Shown here: one piece after another, positions 1-10,930 of the stretch
Layout of the letters: each line of letters starts with the position of its first letter
Numbering within the stretch: position 1 is the stretch's first letter
From: Pollenia angustigena
Lineage: Eukaryota; Arthropoda; Insecta; Diptera; Polleniidae
Assembly: GCA_930367215.1 (NCBI GenBank)
Contig: OV884056.1
Coordinates: 320,756,709-320,820,708, forward strand
Direction of reading: 5' to 3'
Length of the DNA stretch: 64,000 nt
Notes under the pieces: model-generated
Database searches by the model: none
The model's input: the letters and a program-made list of their open reading frames with translations, nothing else
Told to the model about the DNA's origin: nothing
Made by a program: the position numbers and the translations under genes

Positions 1-1554
1 TCAAGTACAAATATGAATATTCTGCTGCTCAAAACATTAAAAAATTCTTAACTCTAACGGCTATTACATTAGTGAATTTGTAAACGCTGGTTTAGTTAAA
101 CTTTAACTTACATGTATATGTAGTTTAAACTCAACAACTATAAATCAGTGTCCCATGTATGTATTACATGTAGTTAAAAAATGACATGTGGCAGCACTAC
201 AATAAATATTGTCAAATTCATTTGGTCTGTATTGGTAGCTTCAAAGCACAATTGTATGCATTTAAAGATGTTTTGTATGTTTACTGATTTTTAGAATTGT
301 TGGTTTAAACACATTTTAACCCTTAAAGAGAGTTTAACTTGTTTTGATTTTTAAGCCCTTTGGCTGAGTTTTTGAGATCTTAGCTAAACTACACTGATAG
401 CAAAATGCATCTTCATATTGATGATACCCTAACATCAGAATTGTGACATCAATGTTACTACAAATGGCATCAATGAAGCAAAAAATAACATCAATCCAAT
501 GACAAACGTTTTCATATAATTTTGTCATTTTTTACGTGTCATCTATTTTATGACTATAGTGACATCAATTCGATGCCACATTTTGTATATTATTATTAAC
601 ATTATTTTCATGAGTACAATGTATTATAAGAAGCAAAAATTCCCATATTCTATTTTTTTAAATTATTTAGTTAAATACATCAAATTTTTAAAGTAGAATG
701 ATTACGAAAACCATATGGGGCTTGGTGCTGGTGTCTTATTATTGGGAGTTCTGCTATAAACAAAGGTCTTAATTCAACAAACATGAAACAAACATATGTA
801 AAGGGAAATAAAATAATTATATTCTCTCACTTTGACTAAAGTCAATTCCAATGACTTTGACTTAATGACAAACTGTCATTAGGTTGACATAACCATGATG
901 AAAAGCGTTATGGGGTCAAAAACGAAGACAATTCTCATAGTACGAATGTCAAAATACATCAGCGTTATGACGCCTTTTCTATCAGTGTATAGGTTTAGAT
1001 AATTAAGAAACTGATTTCTACCGCCATTACCCAGTTTGTATACAAAATTTTGACGGAACAGCTAAGTTTTCCTTAAAACGTTGGTCTTTATTGAAAAAAA
1101 AAAAAAAAAACACATTAAGCCGTAAAAATCCGATTTAAAACTAAGTGTTATGTGTCGAAGAGGGTTAAGGAAAGCTCTAAATGTATAAATCTGTTAAAAT
1201 TTTAAATAAGCTTCTAGGAAAACTTCACTTCTAAACGCTTTCAAAAAAAAAAAGTTATGACTTTTTTCCAGCTAGATTGGCCTACTGCAACACTGTGTCT
1301 TATACTCCTTATAATCTAAACAACAAGACCTATTAAAAGTTCATGTGTATTTATTATTGTGTTGAATCTTAAATCTATACAAAGAATATCAGTTATTAAG
1401 TCAAGTTCAAAAAAATATTTATTACAAAATCTAGAAATGGAAAATCTTAAAATGTTTTTAATTAAATGAACATCTTTAAAGAAAATTTTTCAAACTGCAT
1501 ATAATGAAATTTTTAACTGATCTCATATACTAATTAAGGTAATTATTTTATTAT
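1..1554. other. AT-rich sequence, no gene seen
   Basis: No open frame here has recognisable protein motifs. The block is AT-rich with an A run near 1095-1111. I see no paired terminal repeats and nothing matching the HINE ends found elsewhere in the window. Confidence 0.6.
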
Positions 1555-2140
1555 TATACCCTTCACCACAGGTGTAAAAGGGTATATATAAGTTTGTCAT
1601 AACGTTTGTAATTTCCACAATATTGATTTTAGACCCCATAAAGTATATATATTCTGGGTCCATATGAGAAGAGAAGTTGATTAAACGATGTCCGTCTGTC
1701 CGTCTTACGTTTGATATGTGTTTTTCGGATAATCCAGACATGATAGCGGCTAGGTTGTTTTACATTTATGTTACATACAGTCCACCATTTTTTGCTATTG
1801 AAATTCAGCCAGATCGGTCCAAAACTGACGTAGATATGAGCAAAAAACCACGACTACCTCTTAATTTTTCCAAAAATCCCTTGTTGTTGTTGTATTTTTT
1901 TATTTCTGTATATCTTGAGAACGGCAAGAGCCAAAGTTTCCAAATTAGGTACACACATTTAGGTTGCCAATACACACCATCCTACAAAATGTGGGCGGGA
2001 TTGGAGAAGTGGGCGTAGTACCTCCCGTACGAAAAAAATTAAAAATTTTATAAAAACCTAAATTTAAGGGCTGCCATATATCCTATGGATATGACTTATA
2101 TATCAAAATATCGGAAATTTGTATGAGTTATAACAGAAAT
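1555..2140 (+). mobile_element. HINE (DINE-1-like) element, 5' part
   Basis: Starts TATACCCTTCACCACAGGTG followed by AAAAGGGTATATATAAGTTTG, the hairpin-like 5' end shared with copies at 2401, 5581 and 41374. The internal landmarks are also shared: a TATATATATTCTGGGTCC block, then GTCCGTCTGTCCGTC. No matching 3' hairpin follows before a second HINE start at 2401, so this is a 5' fragment, or the outer part of a copy interrupted by the MITE at 2145. DINE-1-type elements are known non-autonomous Helentrons; the family assignment rests on end structure only. No coding capacity. Confidence 0.7.
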
Positions 2141-2144
2141 ACTG

Positions 2145-2376
2145 GGGTCTTATCACCGCATACGATATCGAGCAAAATTCATCGAAATTATTTATTTTGG
2201 TATCTTGAAACTCGATATCGAATGAAATGTATTGAATTTGAAATAATAGCATTCGACATCGAATAGCTCGACATTACATTTATCGAGTTTTCATTCGATA
2301 CGCCAGTGTCTATCGTATGCAAAAAAATTCAATAGCTTATTAGATACGATAGTATCAAATGCAGTGATTAGAACCT
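2145..2376. mobile_element. Small MITE with imperfect TIRs
   Basis: The left end GGGGTCTTATCACCGCATAC and the reverse complement of the right end (GGTTCTAATCACTGCATTTG) are recognisably the same sequence with several mismatches. The interior is rich in ATCGA and TCGAT palindromes. It lies between two HINE 5' ends. No clear target duplication and no coding capacity. Confidence 0.45.
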
Positions 2377-2400
2377 TGAATTCCCGAAAATTACTCTTTT

Positions 2401-2614
2401 TATACCCTTCGCCGAAGGGTATAACCCTATAACCCTATAAAGTACATATATTCTGGGCCCTTATGAAAAGCGAAGTTCAAAACCGGTTGTCTCTTATTTA
2501 AAAAAAAATATTTACCAGTTTTATTTAGTTTTTGTCTAGTTGCTCTGTATTCTGCTCGCACAATGGTGAAGGGTATATAAGATTCGGCACAGCCGAATAT
2601 AGCACTCTTACTTG
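2401..2614 (+). mobile_element. HINE (DINE-1-like) element, short internal-deletion copy
   Basis: Both ends are present in 214 bp. It starts TATACCCTTCGCCGAAGGGT and ends with GGTGAAGGGTATATAAG, the hairpin ATTCGGCACAGCCGAAT, then ATAGCACTCTTACTTG and a T run. The subterminal GGTGAAGGGTATA is the inverse of the TATACCCTTCACC start, as expected of Helentron derivatives. Compared with the copy at 5581-7314, almost all of the interior is missing. Confidence 0.8.
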
Positions 2615-3743
2615 TTTTTAAATAATTTTGCCCAACTGGCCTCAATAATGTCATTTGACGCTCAGGCAAATTTAAAAGTTTCTTAAATAAAATTCAGAAA
2701 AAAATGAATCAACTAAAAAAAAATGTTCTTAAGAATTTAATTGAAATGTATTATTCTTTTGAAAAATTCTTTGAGTTTTTAATTTGTTGCAACTGGAACG
2801 GGTCAATGTCGAAAACATTCTACAGTTAAAAAGGATAACAAAACTGGATTTTCATTACGACTTTTTGCATAAGAGAAAAGGCACTTACCCAGCCTTTCCA
2901 CAAGCAAACTTTGAATACAAAAATGAAAAATCATGCCTGTTTCCTCAAGCAAAAATTAAAAAAAAATTCCAGTTGTTTAAATTAGAAACAATAAAATGTT
3001 CTACTCATTTTAAAACTTTTCAATGTACCATTTCCTGAAAATTATATTTTTAATAAAAGGTTTTTGTCCGTTTTCTAATCCTGGTACTTGAAGCGTAAAA
3101 TCAAATTGAAAAACTTAACACTTAACTTTCTACTAATTAATTTAAATAAATATAAGAAATAACAATTATATTCTGCTGACACTTTCCACTTAATTACTTT
3201 TTTTTTATTCCTAAATGAGTTTAAAAGATAAGTTACGACTCATTTTTTCTTATCGAAGTTGTCTTTGTTTTCTTCGTTCAAAATTTAAGACAGTTTTAAT
3301 GATTTTATGCTGAAATGAAAATTTAATTTTTATTCGTGTTTACAGCAAAACAAAAAAAAAAAAAATAATTTAATTGTTTATCTCACTCGGATGCTGATGA
3401 AATGTGATTCAATTGTAACACTATTTTAATTAGTTTGATTATCGCAAATTTAATAGGAACTTTAATTGAACTGGTTCATTAAAATTGTTTTTCCAGGCAT
3501 AAAAGTTAAATGTGGTTCATTTGAAATTTGTAATATATCTGTTATTGATGTATTTTTTAATATATTAATATTTATTATAAAAAATAAAATATTTCCACAC
3601 TCAAATTAAATACTTTGTAAATACAAATTAAAAGTTTCAACTTAAAAGTATTTGTTTGATAACAAGTTTTTAATTAAATCTCACTACAAATTTAGGGAAA
3701 AGTTGCATTAAATTTTCAATTAATAAATAGAGAAATAATTAAC
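2615..3743. other. AT-rich sequence, no gene seen
   Basis: Nothing supportable: poly-A and poly-T tracts and short open frames without motifs. Confidence 0.55.
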
Positions 3744-5020
3744 TTGTATACCCTCCACAACTAAATGTGTCATTCCGCCTAAAGCGGTAGCAAATATAGA
3801 TACTGTGGTAAAATTTGTTCCAATTTAACTTCATATATCGCAATTAAAAATTGGAAAAGTTTACAATTTTTACTTCACGTATAGAAAATAAAGTTCCAAA
3901 AAAAAACAAGTCAAATCAGTCTACAACTTTTAATTTTATTTACAAAAGTTGAAAAACGTTTATAACATTTAAGAGTTTCATAAAACGCCTTTATTTGAGA
4001 AAATGTTATGGACGGGTTGTTTTGTTAGGGTCGGCTCCTAGGCAGTAATGGGACTTTTTCTTTAAATATATCAAGCCTGTATTCAAAATTTTGTATGGTA
4101 GCCCCCTTAAGAAATGTAGATAGATGGTAGTTATGTTTAAAACAAATGATGGGCATGAAAAAGTGGGGTTGGTCATATATTTGATCTATCTAAAGGCATC
4201 TAAAGGCCAAATTTAAGAATTTCATTAAACAGCCATATTTATATGAAAGCCCCCCTATTGGATGGTGATGTTTTTAGAAAATGTTAAGGACAAAAAACCA
4301 ATAGAGGCTGGTCATACATTTTATCCCCCTAGAGACAACTCCTACGCAGTTTATGGACTTTTATGAATTCATACACATATTTCGAAGAAAAAGTCCCAGA
4401 ACTGCCATGCCTCTGGATAACGCCCTTGCCTTGCTATATGTAGTCCGATCATATCAAAGCGCATATTGTTATTCATGGCTTCCTTTTTGCTTTTTGTGTC
4501 TTTTTAATACGACATTTAATTCTGGGCGCCAGTTATGCCATCTCAGATCCTTCCCTTCCAATGTAAAATTTTTTGTACGTGGCAAGAAAAGCCCTTCTAA
4601 AACGCTGTACGTCCAGCCTTAAAGGTAATTAATTTTATGACACATCTTAAGTCGGGCCTTTTTCACATACATACATTTAATTTAAAGCCAAGTTAAAACT
4701 TAATACAAAATACTTGCACTCGAAATATCTGAACTTCTAATTTTAGCCACGGCACGCATAATTTGCAAAAATTATTTGACTTTGACTGCTCACTGCCAAT
4801 AAAGGACTTTACTTAAAGCAGTAATTTAAGCAGGTATTGATGTAGAATTTAATAAAGTTTTACCCAATACAAAACATAACTGTGGCGGATTTCACTAACT
4901 CTATGTAATTAAGCTTTTTTAAATTTTACATTTTATTTTGAAACTATGGGTGATTTTTTTAAGAGCTAAAGCAAAGTTAAAAAAAAAACACATAAAATTC
5001 AGAAAAATGCATGAAATCTT
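3744..5020. other. Possible worn HINE start, otherwise unassigned
   Basis: TATACCCTCCACAAC at 3744 resembles a HINE 5' end and is followed by TGTGTCATTCCG, close to the TTTGTCATTCCG of the copy at 5581. After that similarity is lost. The stretch 4020-4340 has two AGCCCCC-containing segments that look like decayed repeats. The 89-codon open frame at 4353 has no recognisable motif. Confidence 0.3.
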
Positions 5021-5027
5021 TATTTGG

Positions 5028-5404
5028 ATCGACAGTACGGTCCATATAATTTAATATTTGAAGATTATTTCATGCAAATGTTGACCGTGACTGCGCCTCA
5101 AATGGTCCATCCGCTAAGTCCAATTTTGGCATACTCTTTCCAACATTTTGGCCGTTATCTCATGAATAAATGCTTCAATGTTGTTTTCCAATGCGTCAAT
5201 TGAAGCGGGCATGTGTGTTTAGACATGAAGTTTTACATAGCCCCACAAAAAATAGTCTAAAGGCGTTAAATCGCACAATCAAGGAGGCCAATTGACCGGT
5301 CCCGACCGTGAAATAAAATGTTCACCGAACTCGCCTCTAAATAAGTCCATTGTTAAGCTTGCTGTGTGGCATGTGGCACCGTCTTGTTGAAACCACATGT
5401 CGTT
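5028..5404 (-). pseudogene. Mariner-type (DD41D) transposase, C-terminal remnant
   Basis: Read on the minus strand this is the second half of a Tc1/mariner DDE transposase, which would cut and paste its own element. Visible motifs are WFQQDGATCHTA (second catalytic Asp) and CDLTPLDYFLWGYVK (third catalytic Asp), then a tail with ALENNIEAFIHEI and RMDHLRRSHGQHLHEI. Counting codons gives exactly 41 residues between the two acidic residues, so DD41D. The frame carries at least three stop codons (after NWPP, after KLHV and after QNWT), so it is dead. The N-terminal half and first Asp are not found next to it. A related but separate remnant lies at 8522-8920. Confidence 0.8.
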
Positions 5405-5580
5405 CCCTTAATAAAACAATAGTGTGTAATTTTTTTGGGGTTTTGAGAAAATCGTGTTTAAAGTTTTTGTCAAATAGGATGTCTATTAAAACCTCAATAT
5501 CGCAGTTAATAAAAATTCTTCATATTGGATTTTTCGACGAATACATAATACCGTTTCTTGTCTTTAAATTTAACAATTTT

Positions 5581-7314
5581 TATACCCTCCACCACAATAA
5601 GTTGTGAAGAGGGTATATTAAGTTTGTCATTCCGTGTGAAACTTTTTTATTATTCATCTCAGACCTTTTAAAGTATATATATTCTTGGTCCTTAAGTAAT
5701 TTTAAGTCGATTTAGCCATGTCCGTCTGTCCGTCTGTTGAAAACACGCTCACTTTCGAAAAACTCAAAAGAAATAAACAAACTTGGTGTCAAATTGCTTG
5801 TAGTTATCCTAAGCAGTTTGGGATTGAAATCCAGCAAAATCGGTTCAATAGGATCTGAGCTATGAATCAAAATGTGGACCCACCACCTAAAAATAATTGA
5901 TAATTTTGTTACAAAAACTAACATAAGTGGTGGAAAAATGCACAGAATGATAGAAGATTTCGCAACAGTTCGTTCAATTTAACTGGAAGGCACCTTGTAA
6001 AATTTCTTCAAGATCCGTCCATGATTTACCCTAGGCCCCATATAAGCCCTACTCCTCGAAAACAGTATAGTAAGCCTGAAACCCTAACTAACAATGCTAT
6101 CATAACAAATTTTGGCACGTCACAGTTAAAAAGGCCTAGAAATTAAACTTTTAAGTTTCGTGAAGATCGGTCCATAAGTTACCATACCCCCATATAAAAC
6201 CTACTTCCAGAAAACAGTTTAGTACGCCTAAATCCGTAAAAAATAATGCTATCATAACAAAATTTGGTACATCAAAATTTTTTAGAACTAAAAATAAGAC
6301 TGTGAAATTTCGTGAAGATCGGTACATAATTTACCATAGGCCCCATATAAAGCTTACTCCCGGAAAACAGCTTAGTACGCCTAAAAACGTAAAAAAATGC
6401 TATCATAACAAAATTTGGTACATCACAGTTTTATTGAACGAGAAATAAGACTTTAAAATTTTGTGAAGAACGGTCCATCATTTACCATAGGCCCCATAAA
6501 AACCTTACTCCCGGAAAACAGCTTAGTAAACCTAAATACGTAAAAAATAATGCTATCATAACAAAATTTTGAACATATAAGTTTTACAGGACTAGAAATA
6601 AGACTGTGAAATTTCGTGAAGATCAGTTCATAATTTACCCTAGGCCCCATATAAACCTTACTCCAGGAAAACAGCTTAGTACGCCTAAAAACGTAAAAAA
6701 TAACGCTATCATAACAAAATTTGATACATCACAGTTTTATAGAACTAGATATAGCACTGTGAAATTTGGTGAAGATCGGTGCATAACTTACCATAGGCCT
6801 CATATAAAGCCCACTCTGGTAAAATAATTAAATACGCGGTAAACTTTCTTCCAGTTTAGCTTCATATGGCCAGAAAAAATGTTATGCAATTTTGTGATAT
6901 ACGGTGCATAATTTTCCTTAGATTCCATTTTAGCAGCCTTCTGAAATTTACTGCAAACGCTTAAACTAATTGCACCACTGTATTGAAATTTATGTTTTTT
7001 AATACCAGAAATCGTTCTCAGAATTTGGGATGATTGGTTCATAGCTTACCATGGCTTTTATATAATTTGTTCTCTTGAAAATCATTTAAGTTCAGCTTAA
7101 ACTGATATTCTACTCAAACTTTTTAAAATTGATTCTGATTGTCGATCAATAATTTTATATAGGTCTAAACCGCAACAAATTTTAATGCCAATGTCTGTTT
7201 TTACAAAGATTATAATAATAAATAGACATCATACAGATATTACTCCTAAAACATTCGAAGTGTCGGTGGAGGGTATCAAAGATTCGGCACAGCCGAATAT
7301 AGCACTCTATCTTG
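5581..7314 (+). mobile_element. HINE (DINE-1-like) element, complete long copy
   Basis: About 1.7 kb with both ends. It begins TATACCCTCCACCACAATAA followed by GTTGTGAAGAGGGTATATTA, and ends GGTGGAGGGTATCAAAG, hairpin ATTCGGCACAGCCGAAT, ATAGCACTCTATCTTG and a T run. The interior holds the family's GTCCGTCTGTCCGTC landmark and then a large tandem array (separate entry). No open frame codes for a Rep/helicase, so it is non-autonomous and would have moved with proteins from a Helentron elsewhere. This is the reference copy for the family in this window. Confidence 0.82.
5998..6905 (+). repeat. Tandem array, about 150-bp units inside HINE
   Basis: Units starting at about 6001, 6154, 6303, 6453, 6606 and 6759, with a worn seventh near 6888. 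Each runs: GTGAAGATCGGTCCATAATT, TACCATAGGCCCCATATAAA, ACTCCCGGAAAACAGCTTAG, ACGCCTAAAAACGT, AATGCTATCATAACAAAATT. Units differ from one another by scattered substitutions. A single unit also survives alone at about 48160. Internal tandem repeats are known for DINE-1-type elements. Confidence 0.85.
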
Positions 7315-7627
7315 TTTTTATTCTACGCATCCTTTAAGACCATAATTATGTCATTCAAAGTGCAAGTCCTCCATATAGGCTATTTTATTTTTTATATGTA
7401 TATTTTTTTTTGTTTATTTTGTATGGTATACGCTGTTTTATTCAATAATTTTACGGCATTTTTATTAAAATATTTGATCTCAAAAATATCAATTTGTAAC
7501 ATTATAAAACAGTGATTAATTCATTGAGTCAATGGCACATATTCATTACAGTCCAATTTGGGTTAATTTAAACAAAAAATTATGACCAATTAAGGTATAC
7601 ATTTCGTAAATCAAAAATAGCTAGAAG

Positions 7628-7796
7628 TTCATTCGTCTTCTTTCTCTTCCTCTACTACATCTGGCTCATCTAAACAATTTCGCTTCTTTCCACCTTGTAA
7701 GTTAAAGAAAAATGACTGCGAGCCACGAGGAATTACATTCTTCTGGCATTAATTTTGGAGCTCATGCAGCTTTCGATGGTCGGAATGAAACTTTTT
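7628..7796 (-). pseudogene. Unrecognised coding remnant (acidic C-terminus)
   Basis: On the minus strand one frame reads KKFHSDHRKLHELQN, a stop, then CQKNVIPRGSQSFFFNLQGG, KKRNCLDEPDVVEEEKEDE and a stop. The mix of basic and aromatic residues ending in a strongly acidic tail looks like the end of a real protein, not random AT-rich sequence, and the frame is broken once. I do not recognise the family. It could be the C-terminus of a transposase or of a host gene. It lies 0.3 kb beyond the HINE 3' end at 7314. Confidence 0.35.
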
Positions 7797-8497
7797 CTCA
7801 AACAGTAGTGTATATAATTATAAGCTATTTTATGAGTTAAAGTTTTCATAAATTGTATTTTTTTATACAGGCTAAAATGGATTATAATGCGTATACACTA
7901 TTATTCTTTTAACAACTTTATAGTGGCAATTTCAAGTAAAATAGCGCATATGAGCTCACACACTTATTGAAGGAAAATTTTTAACAAGAAATTATACACT
8001 ATTTTTTCCAACGACATTTTGACCCACTTTTTGGAAGTAGAATTTGACCAAATTTTGACCAGACATAAAATCAATGATGGAGATTCTAAATATGCAATAA
8101 AAAAATAATGGTGTACATGCGTACACTCAAAATATTATGTAGTTAAATTCAAACGAAAATTCATTTGAAACAAATTAAAATTCATTTAAAAAACGGATCA
8201 TTTACATTTCATTTAAAACAAATGATTTTTTCAGTAATTTCTAAGTTTTTTATTTATTGAACATCATATTCGTTAAAATTGAATAGTTTTTACTTTTAAA
8301 AAATATATTTTAACCGATAAAAATCAAACAAATTAACAAAAAAAAATACGGAAAACATTATTTTTTGGTAGTTTGTTTTTTTAATGACAAACATAAATGT
8401 TGAAAAATATATTTATTCGTAAAATAACTATATTTTTATTCAATTTTAACAGTACCGAAAACGAATTTAATAACCTACAATCAGTTACTGTAATAAT
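7797..8497. other. AT-rich, scattered GTGTATACACT-like motifs
   Basis: No gene. Short related motifs (AGTGTATATAATTATA near 7808, CGTATACACTATTATTC near 7892, GTACACTCAAAATATT near 8120 and GTGTATACACTATTGT near 8506) suggest worn ends of one or more small elements, but I cannot pair them confidently. Confidence 0.3.
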
Positions 8498-8521
8498 TTT
8501 ATGAGTGTATACACTATTGTT

Positions 8522-8920
8522 TTAATGAGAGGAAGATGTCATGCAAGTCAAGCTCTTGCATTTTGGGCAAAAAAAGTTGGATGTCATCTCACGGTAGCGC
8601 TCACCATTCACAGTTACGTTATGATTCGCATCATCTTTGAAGAAGTACGGTCCGATGATGCCACCAGCCCATAAACCGCACGAAACTGTGACTTTTTCTG
8701 GATGCATTGGTAGCTCTTGCAATGCTTCTGGCTGATCTTCACTCCAAAATCGACAATTCTGCTTATTAACGTACCCATTGAGCCAAAAATGAGCTACGTC
8801 GCTGAACACAAGAAGCGCGCGATGAACTTTCTTAACAGAGCACGCATTTTGATAATAAAATTCAATAATTTGCAAGCGCTGTTCGTTTGTAAGACGATTC
8901 CTGGTTAAATTATAGACCAA
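8522..8920 (-). pseudogene. Mariner-type transposase, internally deleted
   Basis: A 132-codon minus-strand frame joins two distant parts of a mariner-type transposase. Residues 10-36 (LTNEQRLQIIEFYYQNACSV then KKVHRAL) match the start of the DNA-binding helix-turn-helix region. Residues 38-115 (LVFSDVAHFWLNGYVNKQN, then CRFWSEDQPEALQELPMHPE, KVTVSCGLWAGGIIGPYFF and VNGERYREM) come from the catalytic half and contain the first catalytic Asp in FSD. About 100 residues that normally separate them are missing. After SNFF a one-base shift moves the expected LPKMQELDLHDI into another frame, and the second and third catalytic residues are absent. The same family as the 5028 and 63800 remnants by wording of the motifs. 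Confidence 0.78.
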
Positions 8921-9027
8921 ACTGAAGATGTTTGACAGTGAAACAAAACACGAAACGTGCGTTAGCTGTTTAAACCAGTGTTGCCAAAAAGTAAATAGCG
9001 AAAAATCACCCGATACTTAATTAAATT

Positions 9028-9255
9028 TTACACAATTATATCAATTATTACATCTGTTAGCATAACTTTTGTATGGTTTTTTTTTCGCTCTAGTTCTACG
9101 TTTCGAATTATAACTATTCTGCAGATAGGACAAGCACTATTTACAACATCAATTATGGGTTGCGCACCCTTCTTGTGAAATAAATGTAGGCATGGCAGCA
9201 TTCGTACTGCTGGATTCCTTGTCGACCCATAATTAAACACAGGTATAGACCGCAC
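9028..9255 (-). pseudogene. Half RING-H2 finger remnant
   Basis: The minus-strand 75-codon frame contains LPCLHLFHKKGAQPIIDVV and NSACPICRIVI. This is the spacing of the second half of a RING-H2 finger (C-x-H-x2-H-x2-C, then CPxC), the zinc-binding fold of many E3 ubiquitin ligases. Two features argue that it is dead: the Cys expected two residues after the second His is Gly, and no C-x2-C pair is found upstream. A HINE 3' end lies 90 bp away on the other strand, so the piece may have been carried by a mobile element; that link is inference. Confidence 0.5.
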
Positions 9256-9341
9256 TTAATCATAATATTGACGTCAGTTAATAAAGATTGTTAAATAATG
9301 TATAAGTCCCGTATAGAGTCCACTACGGAAATATTCTCACT

Positions 9342-9386
9342 GTCGATGAAGGGTACTAAAGATTCGTCACAGCCGAATAGAACTTG
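9342..9386 (+). mobile_element. HINE 3' end fragment
   Basis: CGATGAAGGGTACTAAAG followed by hairpin ATTCGTCACAGCCGAAT and AGAACTTG then T. It matches the 3' end of the copies at 2614 and 7314 with a few changes. The 5' part is missing or unrecognisable. Confidence 0.7.
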
Positions 9387-9782
9387 TTTTCTTTAAATTT
9401 CTTTAAATTTGTATTAAGTAGACATTAATTTTCATTTTTATTTTATATTTTTTAATTTGGAAACAGCTTTCGACTATTTGCGTCAACTGAAACACAATAA
9501 AAAGCAGACATTTCAAATTTAATCTCCCAGAGTCGGTTATTTTAATTGGATTCATTGAGTGCATTCAAAACCAACAACAAGTGACTCTTTACTCTTCTTT
9601 TCCTTAAAAACACTCATACACCAACATATTAAAAAATATGTATGTATGTATTATTCTATATGCCCAGCACACAAACGAATTCAATTTCAATTATTCGCTT
9701 TTTCTAATGCAAAATAAGGGGCAAGAATTTGAAAATAATAACACTCTCAACCAAATCAAACAAATGTTTTAGAAAAAGATTC

Positions 9783-9824
9783 CTGAAGATGACATCCAAA
9801 GGATGTCGAAATATTGAAAAATAA
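9783..9824 (+). other. Hammerhead-like core, possible Penelope-type remnant
   Basis: CTGAAGA, a perfect 7-bp hairpin (GACATCC AAA GGATGTC), then GAAA: the conserved order CUGANGA, stem II, GAAA of hammerhead ribozymes. It is followed by TATT GAAA AATA, a 4-bp stem with GAAA loop in the place of helix III. Penelope-like retroelements are known to carry such motifs. No cleavage-site NUH with a paired helix I is evident and no reverse transcriptase is next to it. Confidence 0.35.
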
Positions 9825-9990
9825 AGAATTAAAAAGGAAAAAACTGACCTCGAGCTTGAATATTTTTTATTTTTTAAAAATTAAAAAAACAAGTTTTTAA
9901 AATAAAAATTTTGAATTTATGTAAAATTTAAAAAAAAAAACAACAAGCAACAATTATGATTTTTTTTCAAAGAAACTATTTCAAATATCG

Positions 9991-10492
9991 AGCCCTTACC
10001 GCAAAAAAAGCTTAAGCGACAGAAACACAATTGTACAAGAGAAGGTTTTTTTGTATGGAGGCTGTCGCTTAAGTAGAATCTGTGTAGCTATACGTAGTAA
10101 GTTACATGCACAAAAGCGTAGATGCCTTGAGGCGAAAAGTAGGTTTACTTTCTACTTTTGTAAGCGTCACAAGCAGCGTTCGAACAAATCAGCTTATTTT
10201 GACAAATTAAATTTTATTTTTACTTGTGCTGCTGCTGCATAAAAAGCGTTGCATGTAACTTGAAACTTAGAACGCAAGTAAGGTTATTAAGGCATGCGCT
10301 GCGTGAAGGCGAAAACGCGTGGTATGGACCTCCAGCTTTAAGCTAAAATAGTTTTTGCTATAAAATCGTAGCGGTACCTTTTGTGATCATGACATTTTAG
10401 AAGATGTGCAAGTGATGCCAGTTAATTCATTTTTTAAAAAAAAAACGGAGATTGAAAATAATGTCGCTTAAGCTATTTTTGCGGTAAGGGCT
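9991..10492. mobile_element. 502-bp MITE with 30-bp TIRs
   Basis: The left terminus AGCCCTTACCGCAAAAAAAG CTTAAGCGAC (9991-10020) and the right terminus (10463-10492) match as inverted repeats at 29 of 30 bases. A second copy of the inner TGTCGCTTAAG motif at 10065 gives an internal hairpin. No protein and no clear target duplication. A diverged, interrupted relative is at 45848-46408. Confidence 0.85.
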
Positions 10493-10594
10493 AAACATTT
10501 TCCTATCAGGTTTTGAACAAAAACGTAACTTAATCATTTTAAAAATTTGAGTCTACCTCTTCCTCAGCAACAATTTGTAAAAAATTGTTGGTGA

Positions 10595-10930
10595 TTTAAA
10601 AGATTTTGTTATTCGTGCTTAATTCCCAATTTTTATTCTTGATAAAAACACAAAATTTGTTGTTGATGGCTATTTCTATTTCTATGCACATTTCACTGGT
10701 TGCTTAGGCCAGATCGTCAGGAAACTTCATCTAAAAAAATTTTAGAAAAACTAAAGATTTTAAACCAAATAAAACTGTTAAACGTATAAGAATTGTAAGC
10801 AACAGTTCTACATGTAACAATATCAAAATTTAAACAAAAACATCAACATAAAAAGTGAGTTTATCTCTTCTTACATTCCCCACTACAATTGATTGGAATT
10901 CTTCCAACATTAATTGTAGTTTTAAGTAGG
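10595..10930 (+). repeat. Dispersed repeat R, copy A (diverged)
   Basis: The order of motifs is shared with copies B (28270) and C (38195): AATTCCCAATTTTTATTCTTGATAAA, TTTCACTGGTTGCTTAGGCCA, ATTTTAGAAAAACTAAAGAT, GTAACAATATCAAA and AGTGAGTTTATCTCTTCTTACAT, CCCCACTACAATTG. A fourth, partial relative of the 5' part is near 63233. Function and class unknown; no coding potential. Confidence 0.65.

Noticed and set aside
1677..2018. 113-codon frame inside a HINE
   Set aside because: Lies in a non-coding HINE 5' region shared in sequence with other copies where it is not open.
4353..4622. 89-codon plus-strand frame
   Set aside because: No motif on either strand and no neighbouring coding sequence.
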